Assembly (NCBI GenBank): GCA_036939755.1
Contig: JALLAZ010001103.1
Location: 1-10,224, forward strand
Source: Stephanodiscus triporus
Lineage: Eukaryota; Bacillariophyta; Thalassiosirophyceae; Thalassiosirales; Thalassiosiraceae
DNA length: 10,224 bases
Reading direction: 5' to 3'
The translations under genes were made by a program, and so were the position numbers. The notes beneath the pieces are model-generated. The model was not told where the DNA came from and ran no database searches. It was given only the letters and a program-made list of their open reading frames with translations. Below are positions 1 to 7,016 of the stretch, in pieces; positions within the stretch are counted from its first letter, which is position 1; each line of letters begins with the position of its first letter.

Positions 1-423
1 AAACTGGAGCCAATCTGCCTCACCCAACCGGCGAACTTTCTTTGGCAACTCCTACACTGCACCAACACCCAGCATTCACACCATACAACTCCTTGGTCTA
101 GGTATCTGCAAAGCCTATAGTTCACTACTCTGTTCTGCCACCTGTATGTTCGGGCTACCCCCCACTGCCCCCTCTTTTGACCTCTCCCTCCCGTTAACTC
201 CTAGAAGATACCTACCCCGTACGTACGTACGTACTTAAAATAGATAGATATCTACGAACGATCCTCTCATCTCTTCCAACTCAAAAAATCTGGGCTTCTT
301 TCCGCGTCAGCAAGCGCCCGAAAGAAAGGAAGGGGATAAGCGAAGACCACGAAGACGTGCATCAAACTGGGGGGCGCTAAGTTTGAGAAAGAGAACACAT
401 TGAAGCAACACTCGATTAGCTGG
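1..423. other. Upstream non-coding region of the BAR-like gene
   Basis: No convincing gene is seen here. Plus-strand frame 1 is open from the window edge to a TAG at 118-120 (39 codons), but its composition is not clearly protein-like. The stretch from about 120 to 215 is pyrimidine-rich, followed by a CGTA repeat and a short TAGA run. The reading frame of the downstream gene has a TAA at 337-339 and no ATG before 424, so bases 340-423 are probably 5' leader. A pyrimidine-rich stretch ending in CAG at 308-310 could be a splice acceptor for an upstream leader exon, but nothing else supports one. Confidence 0.5.
218..234. repeat. CGTA tetranucleotide microsatellite
   Basis: Four tandem CGTA units plus one base. 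The unit is part of a self-complementary ACGT series, so both strands read the same and the tract could form a small cruciform. A short TAGA run follows at about 240-251. It lies about 190 bp before the first ATG of the BAR-like gene. Confidence 0.85.
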
Positions 424-2203
424 ATGCAAAACGCAATAATGGCAACCAACCACTCCAAAATGTTGTCTCCAGGCATGATGAACATGTTCCATCTAGGGGG
501 GAAAAAGATCGAGCATCCCTCGACGCGACACAGCAATACAATTAGTCAAAATGTAGAGAATATGCACAAGGGGTACGTGGAGCTTCAAAAGAATTTGAAT
601 AACCTCGTGATGCTGCACAAGACTCGACATGAACTGATGGATGCGTTAAATGAGAATGGGCTCTATGTGAGTTAATGCTACTGTACGTCGCACACTCTTC
701 CCATCCTCGTTTCCTTCTCACAAATGGTTATGGCTTCTGCAAAAAAATATATCTTAGGCTGCCAAGTGTTACTATGAGATGCTCGATGACTCTCCTCTGT
801 CGCCCGTACTTGCTCCTCGGGAAAAATTCGAAGCCGGTAGTCCAGAGAGAGTTGAATCCGTGTTCCCATCTCTTCTTATGAACGAGGAAAAATCCATGTT
901 CCCCTCTCTTGGTGTGGATGCTCCTTCATCTCCCTCCTTTGAAGAATGTGAATTCGTAGCGACCAATGCCATTGTACGACATGATCCAGAGGGAGGGAAT
1001 GCCATTGTGCGACATGATCCAGAGGGATTGAAAGTTTCTAGTCAGATGTCGGTGTATTCAACTGGGACGGCGCCGGGGAGAGTGTGTATTGATCCGCCTC
1101 CCGCTGAGGACGTTACCGGATCCCCCGATGTGGAAGTTGCGGAGTCCTCGATGGAGGCGCCCTTTGATTATCCGCGTGAGAAACCTTTTCAATATTCCGA
1201 AAATGAGGGCGGCTGCGTCAATGTCAATGTCATCGTCGACGATGACGACGATAGTTTCACAGGCGAAAAAAACTATGAAGGGGATGAATTAATGCCGCGG
1301 AGCGGGAAGAAAAACCACGAGCAATCGAATGACACAGTGGCAGATGACCCATTTTACGTAATAAAGGACATTAAGACAGGGGTCGAGCACGTGGTTGAGG
1401 GAACAATATACGGCGATGAAGAAGTCATGACGAGTGGCGGCGATGGAGATAAACATGAAGGGGACACTTTCCCAGTCACTTCGGCAGATGTACCAGAAAT
1501 TGAAACATTGAATAGTGATGACGCGAATCAGAAGGATGAATACTTGAACATCAGTGATAATGGAGATCTGGTGTCGTTTAAGTCACCAGAACCGAAGCCT
1601 CAGGCGTCACCCAAATCCGTGTTTTTTCCGCCGTATTCGTCGTATCATGATGTCCACAAGGATTTATTCAAGGATACCAAGACCAAGATGAATGAACATT
1701 CTCACATTGTTCAATATGCCGAAGATTGGGAGCAAATTGTTAATAAGTGTGTGCAATCAAGATATGTTGAGTATTCAAAGATTCGAAGCGGCCTATGTCA
1801 CTATGAAAAGAAGGTAGATTCACTGCTGGCGGACATCGAAAAATTGAAGCAGAAGAACAGGCAAGTTCATGCAAAACAAATCGAAAAGTTGGAGAGGAAT
1901 CAAGTCAAGTTGGAGGGGACACGCAAGACCCATGATAAGAACGGTGAACTGTTACTCATGTTTATGGACGAAGTGGTCCTTCGTTCGTGGCGGGATGCTT
2001 TTCCCTTACTGAGAAAGTCAATCGAGTTCGAGGTTGCTTTCGCGGCTGTCAATCAGGAACATATGGTGAAATTGGATGCACCCTTAAGAATGCTGGAAAT
2101 CATTGGCAGCAGAGAGTCGGTAGAAAGGGAGGGACGATTGGCTACGTTTGAGAACTGTAACCCGGAAGACATTTACACTGGGCCGAAGGAGGGCGCATTC
2201 TGA
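424..2203 (+). CDS. BAR-like (AH/BAR superfamily) protein, two exons, split by a long acidic segment
   Basis: Exons 424-666 and 758-2203 join in phase 0 to give about 562 residues. Residues about 35-90 form a charged amphipathic helix ending ...AAKCYYEML, like the first BAR helix. Residues about 90-370 are acidic and low in hydrophobic residues, so probably disordered. Helices resume at about 374. The stretch HYEKKVDSLL, then KLERNQVKLE (residues 458-467) and WRDAFPLLRKSIEFE resembles BAR helices 2 and 3, with their K-x-x-R-N/K-L-E pattern. BAR domains dimerise and bind or bend membranes, so a cytosolic or endosomal role is inferred. No PX, SH3 or PH domain is visible. ATG 424 is the first in frame after a TAA at 337-339, but its context is weak (T at -3). 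ATG 439 has A at -3 and G at +4 and may be the true start. The superfamily call rests on pattern, not a search. A generic coiled coil is the main alternative. Confidence 0.72.
667..757 (+). other. Intron 1 of the BAR-like gene
   Basis: A 91-bp intron with a GTGAGT donor at 667-672 and a TTAG acceptor ending at 757. Removing it joins codon TAT (664-666) to GCT (758-760) in phase 0. This adds seven codons (AAKCYYE) before the methionine at 779 and continues the helix across the junction. Without splicing, exon 1 stops two codons past the donor. Confidence 0.8.
965..1030 (+). repeat. Tandem 33-bp duplication inside the BAR-like CDS
   Basis: Two adjacent 33-bp copies, 965-997 and 998-1030. The first 30 bases differ at one position (A976 versus G1009), and the last three bases differ. 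Each copy encodes the residues NAIVRHDPEG plus one more, so the reading frame is kept. It lies in the acidic, probably disordered segment, where length changes are tolerated. The high identity suggests recent origin. Confidence 0.92.
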
Positions 2204-2240
2204 TAACTCCTGAGTAGGATTGCAGTTGTTTGATGCAAAA

Positions 2241-4426
2241 TTAATACATTATAGTCGTCACTCTTAGTCTAGTGATGAGCTCGTAGCTATTGACACGTAA
2301 GAGTACATTCATATACGAAAGCCAATTGCGCAGGAAGCATAAAAGACCGCATTTCGATTGTAATTGTTTCTTCCGTTCACTCTCAAACACCCTCTTCGAA
2401 GCATACCGGCCGGCAACAACAAGGTTGTTTACAGGTGATCCTAATGCCATGTCTACATGTCTCAGACAATCATTCATCTTAAATATTAGTAGCATCTGTC
2501 TTGGGACGATATCAAGCATTGCTATTATCTCTTTGAGATATCTTTGTGCGTACCCCCGAATTACAACCTTATCTCCGCCTCCATTGCCAACAGGCGACAC
2601 ATCCAGAGACCGCGTTTGCGACCTTTCAACGACTTCATCGAACGGCCGCGAAGTCAGCATTGCTGCCAATAGAGGATACTATCGTACACGCAAGGCCAAT
2701 ATATAGAGATGAGTGTAATCTAGGTCATGTTTGCTTTAAGAGGAGGGTTGCCCGTGTATTTTATTCAACTCACCATTTTGTCCACGCCCATCTGCTTGCA
2801 TGCCAACTTTATCTCTGGAATATTCGCCATGACAATTCCTTTCCAGAGACGCGCGTAATGCTCTTGGAAATCCACGTCAAGCTTCTTATAAAGTCCGTGG
2901 TCGACCAATACAATCTGGGGCTTGCCCTTCTTTAGCGGATGCTCTCGCAGGAGGACGTTGGCCTCGTGCGGATCGCAGTGCACGAATCCAGTCTCGAAGA
3001 TTTGGGCGTTAAAGACCGACGAAATGAGCTTCGCCACCTCTCTAAAGTCGCAGAAATGATATGAGAGACGCCGATCATACTCGAATATTTTTCACATAAC
3101 GGCGAGGCGGGGCCACGCGTCGAGACGACTCACCTCTTAGAGATGCCAGCCCTTTCTATACTCATGACGTCGGTAGCCCGGAACCCATCTTCGAATTGCA
3201 TCGTGAGGATTCTCTCGCTCGTGAATTCCCCGAACACATTTGGCACGACGCAGTCCAATCCTGTTCGGTAGAGGTGAGCCGCGGCGGCCTTGGCGTTTTC
3301 GCCCTCGTTTTTGAAATCCAGTTCTTTCGGCAACTTCGTGGCATCACGGTGAACGAAAACGAGTCGAATAGAGGTGAGAAACGGAACGAAAAAGATGCAA
3401 GCCAACGTCGGTCAATCGCAAAATCGCTCAATGCATCGCTCCCCATCCTACCTGCGGCGTCAACTCCTCGCAAATCCAGCCGAAGTTGAAGTCATCGAAG
3501 AGCCTCTCCGCCACGCCGACCACCATCGCCATCGCGAGCAGATCTCCCCTGCTCGTCTCCCTCAGGCCCCTGTGTTGCACCTTGATCGCGAGCTTCCTCC
3601 CCGTCTCCCTGCACACTGCCGTGTGGACCTGGGCGAGGCTCGCCGACGCAAACGGCTCCCTCGAGAAGTCGACGAAGAGCTCGTCGGGATCCGACCCGAG
3701 CTCCTCCATCACCACCCGACGCACGTCCTCGTACGACGAGACGGGGGCGTCGTCGAACAACGACGACAGCGTCGTCACGTACTCTACCGGCAGGAGCAAG
3801 TCGAGGTTGGCGAGATGCTGTCCGACCTTCACGTATACGCCTCCGTTCGTCCGACATAGCTCGAGGAGACGACGCGCGTTCCTCGCGTGCAACCCTCCTC
3901 CCCCCCCCCGCCGCAGCCCTCCTCCTCCGCCGCAGCGACGAGGGACGACAATTCCTCCCGCGCGGCGGCAATTTCCCCGGCGATCGTCATCATGGCCTCC
4001 TTCTCGCGTCGCTTCCTCGCGTGGGCCCGCTCGTTCGGATAGTCGCCGGCCGCGTCGTCGACCTCGTCGGCTCGATCGGTCCCTCCTCCTCCTCCTCCTC
4101 CTCCTCCGCGCGCGGATTTGATTTCGGCGTACTCTCGCTGCGCCGCGTCCAGGTCCAGCTCCAGCCGTTCTATCCTCTCCTCCAACGACGCTATCCGCCT
4201 TCGATCATTCTCCCCATCGTCATCGCCGAGTGCCCACCACGAGCGCGCGCGGGAGTTGGAGTAGTGCGCCGCCGTTTTCGACGCGAGATGATGTAGCCGA
4301 TAATCGGCCGCGATGACGGCCGCCGTCCAGACCAGGCGGGCCGCGCGCAGGAGTGCCTCCATCGCGGGCAGGATCAGGGACCGACGCTCCTCGACGTCGT
4401 CGAGAAGGTCCCGGAGGAGGGACGAG

Positions 4427-4467
<41 letters not shown>

Positions 4468-4659
4468 AGCGAATGCCGCGAACGACGACGTCGCCATCGT
4501 CGAATCCGTCGCGCCCCTGTCCCGATCGCGGCGCGCGTCGACGGGGATGATGCGGCCGGCACCGACGACGACGGCCGTCCCTCCCACGGCGGCGAGGAGG
4601 AGCTTGGATCGTCCCGCGCGGGCGGCGAGAGACGGGGCGATCGTCGCGGCGCGGAACAT
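2241..4659 (-). CDS. ABC1/ADCK1-like atypical kinase (UbiB family), four exons, frame break in exon 1
   Basis: Exons on the minus strand: 4659-3452, 3333-3134, 3041-2774 and 2678-2241 (stop TAA), about 700 residues. ABC1 kinases act in mitochondria or plastids, where they support quinone and lipid homeostasis. Visible motifs: the N-terminal helix RAARLVWTAAVIAADYRL; KVGQ (KxGQ motif, 3829-3818); the Ala-rich loop FASASLAQVH (3652-3623); the ATP-site Lys in AIKVQH (3583); HCDPHEAN (2980-2957), where the family often has HxDPHPGN; VDHG in place of DFG (about 2905-2894); and the C-terminal RQMLLIFKMNDCLRH, which points to the ADCK1-like group. The first 60 residues are Arg/Ala/Ser-rich with a hydrophobic stretch, consistent with an organelle presequence. 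The start ATG has A at -3. The upstream half and the kinase half of exon 1 lie in different frames and meet at ten G (3909-3900). The family call is firm. The frame break is either an assembly error or a real lesion. Confidence 0.88.
2679..2773 (-). other. Intron 3 of the ABC1-like kinase gene
   Basis: A 95-bp intron on the minus strand, with a GTGAGT donor (2773-2768) and an acceptor AG at 2680-2679. Splicing is in phase 0 and joins ...GVDKM to YPLLAAMLTSRPFDE, restoring the conserved ABC1-kinase C-terminal region. Without it the frame stops two codons past the donor. Confidence 0.88.
3042..3133 (-). other. Intron 2 of the ABC1-like kinase gene
   Basis: A 92-bp intron on the minus strand, with a GTGAGT donor (3133-3128) and a TTTAG acceptor ending at 3042. 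The phase-2 junction makes an AGA codon and reads GISKR-EVAKLISSVF, directly before the HCDPH catalytic motif. The frame would stop at the donor (TGA) without splicing. Confidence 0.88.
3334..3451 (-). other. Intron 1 of the ABC1-like kinase gene
   Basis: A 118-bp intron on the minus strand, with a GTAGGA donor (3451-3446) and an acceptor AG at 3335-3334. Phase-0 splicing joins CEELTPQ to LPKELDFKNEGENAK, matching the usual ABC1-kinase order. The donor and pyrimidine tract are weaker than in the other introns, so the acceptor could be a few codons off. Confidence 0.75.
3900..3909 (-). other. Ten-base G homopolymer at the kinase frame break
   Basis: The plus strand has ten C in a row (ten G in the sense of the kinase gene). 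Upstream, the frame reads EELSSLVAAAEEEGCGGG. Downstream, the conserved kinase frame reads LHARNARRLLELC. The two differ by one inserted base (or two deleted bases). No intron of usable size fits in the gap. Homopolymers of this length are prone to sequencing and replication slippage. Confidence 0.8.
4429..4467. repeat. (CGA)13 trinucleotide repeat coding for poly-Ser
   Basis: Thirteen perfect CGA units on the plus strand, read as TCG (Ser) codons in the kinase gene on the minus strand near residues 65-77. The repeat is in frame and sits just before the LLRDLLDDVEERRSL helix, in a probably unstructured linker after the presequence. The other strand reads as poly-Asp in a shadow ORF. Confidence 0.93.
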
Positions 4660-4924
4660 GGTCGAAAAAATGACAAACCCCGATTCGGGTCGTCTTCCTT
4701 TTTTTCTGAGTCACGTTTTTTGTTGGCCACCCATTCCCGCCAAGAATATGCGAAGCGGGCTCGGCTCCGTCGGGGGCGCCGCGGGCGCGCCCAGCGGGGG
4801 CGAGGAAACGGCAAGAAAAAAAATAAGTACCATACCAGAGTAGAAATAAGACCCACGCCACCACCAACAACAACTGACCAAAGTTCTCCCCCAGTGCGCG
4901 CCGGCGGGACAAATCAAAATCGCC
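4660..4924. promoter_or_regulatory. Divergent promoter between the ABC1-like kinase and SUMO-like/BTB genes
   Basis: These 265 bp separate the start codons of two head-to-head genes and must hold both 5' leaders and core promoters. A palindromic TGAGTCA (4707-4713) sits in a TGAGTCACGT context. It is an AP-1/GCN4-type bZIP site in other eukaryotes, but binding here is inference. The kinase-proximal side carries A/T runs (4664-4670, 4699-4705). The BTB side is A-rich at 4812-4826, then CAA/CCA-rich, as expected of a leader. No clear TATA box was seen for either gene. Confidence 0.65.
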
Positions 4925-6268
4925 ATGGCGAACAACGCGGGCAGACAGGGAGGGGGAGGGGCCGGTGGCGGCGGGGGGGGCGGCAGCGCCCAGAACGAGC
5001 ACGTCGAATTCACCGTCAAGGCCGAGGAGGACCTGTACCTCACCGGGTCCGAGACGACCATCCGTCGCGTGACCGCGGACACGAATTACTCCTGCCTCAT
5101 GCTCAAGACCCAGAGGTTCTCGTCCCTCTTCCGTCATTACGCCAAGTACCACGGACTGAGGAAGGACGACCTCGAGTATTACTTCGTCCATCCCCTCGAG
5201 AACGAGGACACGCCCGAGAGCGTACAGCTCCAGCGGGGGGACATCATCATGGTGCGCAAGAGGCGGAAGGCCGAGCCGCCGGAGCCCGCCGCGGACGATT
5301 CGGAGTTCTTCAAGGACATGAGGGAGCTCCTAGACGACGAGGAGCACATGGACGCGGTGTTCCTGGTCCATCGCGTGCCGCCGAGGGCCGCCGTGGGGGG
5401 AGGGGGGGGGAAGACGACCAAGACGACGTCTACGACTACGACTACTACGACGATCGCCGGGGGGGGCAAGCGTAAGAAGGACGCCATGAAGACCGAATTC
5501 TCCTCCTCCGAGGACGACATGGCCGACGCGTCCTCCTCCTCCTCATCCTCCTCCTCCTCCTCCAACGCCGACGCCGACGCCGACCTGGTCGAGATACGCG
5601 CGCACAAGTGCGTCCTCACCGCGCGCGCCGACTACTTCAAGGCGCTATTTCGCAAGAACGCCGGCGAAAATTCGGACGGACGGCGCGTCGGGACGTTCCG
5701 GGAGTCGACCTCGTGCGTCGTGCGGGTCGAGCCGATCTTCACGCCCAAGATCGTTCGTCTGATGCTCGAATTCCTGTACACGAATCGCATCGAGTGCGTT
5801 GGGGCGTCGATCCCGAAGCTATCCGGTCCGACGGGACACACTGTCACAACCGACGAGCTACTTAGCCTCCTCCACCTCGCGGACATGTGGCAGCTTCGCG
5901 ACCTGAAGCGATTGGTGGAGCACGAGCTAATACGCGGTCACATGAAGATCAACACCGTCGCGAGGATGTACTGCGCCACCGACGACTTGCACGCGAAGCG
6001 ACTGTCGAAGAGCTGCCTCGAATTCATCATGGACAATTACCGCGAGGTCACGGGGAGTGTGGCGTTCCAGGAGGAGATGAAGCACCATCCGAGCCTATGC
6101 ATCCCGGTGCTGAAGGCCGCCGCCGACCTTATCCCGGAACCGGCGACGAAGAAGCAAAGAACGAGCGGCGCTAGCGACCTTGGGGGGGGAAAGCCGGACA
6201 TGCCCGGTAGCAGCAACGCCGCGAACGGGGGAATGGCGTCGTCTCCTGTGCCCGATTCCGATATTTAG
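4925..6268 (+). CDS. SUMO-like (Rad60-SLD type) domain + BTB/POZ protein
   Basis: Single-exon ORF of 447 residues. The ATG is in a near-ideal context (GCCATGG). Residues about 28-112 resemble a SUMO-like fold: KTQRFSSLFRHYAKYHGL, then EDTPESVQLQRGDIIMV, which is the SUMO helix and the final DTP...GD-x-I-x-V pattern. There is no C-terminal di-Gly, so it is not conjugated as a modifier. RKRRK (111-115) is a possible nuclear signal. A BTB fold follows: DAVFLV (143-148), then AHKCVLTARADYFKALFR (about 226-243), VRLMLEFLYTNRI, and LLSLLHLADMWQLRDLKRLVE. BACK/3-box-like helices run to about 404, and the last 40 residues are disordered with KKQR. BTB proteins usually dimerise and bring substrates to CUL3 ubiquitin ligases; a nuclear adaptor role is inferred. 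A Gly/Thr/Ser tract (about 155-222) splits the BTB after its first strand. The BTB call is strong and the SUMO-like call good by pattern. Confidence 0.88.
   Translation: MANNAGRQGGGGAGGGGGGGSAQNEHVEFTVKAEEDLYLTGSETTIRRVTADTNYSCLMLKTQRFSSLFRHYAKYHGLRKDDLEYYFVHPLENEDTPESVQLQRGDIIMVRKRRKAEPPEPAADDSEFFKDMRELLDDEEHMDAVFLVHRVPPRAAVGGGGGKTTKTTSTTTTTTTIAGGGKRKKDAMKTEFSSSEDDMADASSSSSSSSSSSNADADADLVEIRAHKCVLTARADYFKALFRKNAGENSDGRRVGTFRESTSCVVRVEPIFTPKIVRLMLEFLYTNRIECVGASIPKLSGPTGHTVTTDELLSLLHLADMWQLRDLKRLVEHELIRGHMKINTVARMYCATDDLHAKRLSKSCLEFIMDNYREVTGSVAFQEEMKHHPSLCIPVLKAAADLIPEPATKKQRTSGASDLGGGKPDMPGSSNAANGGMASSPVPDSDI
4948..4980 (+). repeat. G-rich tract at the start of the BTB coding sequence
   Basis: G-runs of 3, 5, 4 and 8, separated by A, A and an 11-base spacer, coding for a Gly tract (residues 9-20). 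The pattern meets a loose G-quadruplex rule on the coding strand just after the start codon. It could affect translation or simply be a Gly linker. Confidence 0.6.
5397..5563 (+). repeat. Gly/Thr/Ser low-complexity tracts inside the BTB domain
   Basis: Three tracts follow each other: G-runs (5395-5410, and again near 5459-5466) coding for Gly; an AC-N tract (5411-5450) coding mostly for Thr; and eleven Ser codons, TCC apart from one TCA (5531-5563). A basic patch (KRKKDAMK) and an acidic SSSEDDMAD lie between the Thr and Ser tracts. All keep the reading frame. Confidence 0.85.
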
Positions 6269-6497
6269 AGAAGACTGGAGTTGTGAATGCGTGTCATGTG
6301 TCTTTCGGGGCTGTGGGGGGAGGGACGGGGGGAAGGGTGGTCGATCGGTATCAACGATATAGGTATCAACAACATTCCTCCGTGGTGCGGACATGAATTC
6401 AGCATGATGATATTTGTCTCCCTCCGCGAAGACCCTCAAAAGAATTTGAATATACATTTTGGGGGGACCATGTTGCTTGATATGTCATTGGTAAAAA

Positions 6498-6503
6498 AAT
6501 AAA
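6498..6503 (+). terminator. Candidate poly(A) signal of the BTB gene
   Basis: AATAAA within an A-rich stretch, 230 bp after the BTB stop codon and followed by a T-rich run (6508-6516). Canonical hexamers are not strictly required in many algae, so this is a candidate only. Confidence 0.5.
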
Positions 6504-6713
6504 AGTTCATTTTTTGGCTATTTACCAGCGCTGTCTCCTCGTGGTGTTTTGTGGCAATCCATGTTGCCGTTAGACCAGCACCCTGACTAAAGTGAAATTA
6601 GAACCAGCTAATTTTGCAAGGTTGCAATTACTTAAGGTCTACGAGGATTTGAACAACCGATGCAGTACTGTGAACTCTTCATGCGCAAAGGAGAGGCACA
6701 TAAAAAGTTTTTT

Positions 6714-6719
6714 TTTATT
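6714..6719 (-). terminator. Candidate poly(A) signal of the RCC1-like gene
   Basis: AATAAA on the minus strand, about 300 bp after the RCC1-like stop codon and beside a homopolymer A/T tract. It is about 210 bp from the opposing BTB signal, so the two genes would end without overlap. Confidence 0.4.
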
Positions 6720-7016
6720 GAACAAGCTTATGTTGTGAGTGTGATTGTTCCACCAAAGTTTCAGATTGAGGTGGCTATGCGAAAGATGGCTAGCGAGTAA
6801 ACTTTAAGAGCACAGGACCCATGACGACAAACTCAAGAAACGAGTGTTCACATGAGGGATAGACCACCCATCGCGAACTAGCAACACCAATACTGCTCAT
6901 TCTCATCAAGGGTGGCTTACCCCATCATGCATTCGCCAACAGTGAGTCATGGGCTACGAATCAACCTCTCTAAAAATCGCAATTAGGTGCCGAAGTTCCA
7001 TTTACTTTCTTCTAAG

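Larger units (their letters stand above)
6269..7016. other. Convergent intergenic region between the BTB and RCC1-like genes
   Basis: 748 bp with no protein-like ORF. GC falls sharply compared with both flanking coding regions. It holds the two 3' UTRs, with candidate poly(A) signals at 6498-6503 (+) and 6714-6719 (-), so the transcripts probably do not overlap. A nine-base direct repeat (GGTATCAAC at 6347 and 6362) was seen. No RNA gene is supported. Confidence 0.6.

Noticed and set aside
267..536. 89-codon minus-strand ORF
   Set aside because: It runs across the leader and first exon of the BAR-like gene and has no recognisable features. The plus strand has a spliced frame with helical pattern.
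2290..2706. 138-codon plus-strand ORF
   Set aside because: Complement of the last kinase exon, which encodes the conserved RQMLLIFKMNDCLRH region.
3374..4121. Two plus-strand ORFs (161 and 211 codons) opposite the kinase
   Set aside because: Complement of kinase exon 1, which carries the KxGQ, Ala-rich and AIK motifs. The plus-strand products are Arg/Ser/Pro runs.
4220..5191. 323-codon minus-strand ORF spanning the promoter and both gene starts
   Set aside because: Long only because GC-rich DNA has few stops. It overlaps two recognised genes out of frame and shows Arg/Val runs from repeats.
4720..5475. 251-codon plus-strand ORF, Arg/Gly-rich
   Set aside because: It is a shifted-frame shadow of the BTB gene and the promoter; no domain, and the BTB frame is clearly coding.
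6347..6370. Nine-base direct repeat GGTATCAAC twice
   Set aside because: Too short and only two copies; expected by chance in AT-leaning UTR sequence.
6630..6680. tRNA-like stretch on the minus strand (TTCAAATCC near a GGTTG)
   Set aside because: It resembles a T-loop/B box, but the T-stem does not pair (only the innermost G-C fits) and no acceptor or anticodon arm could be placed.
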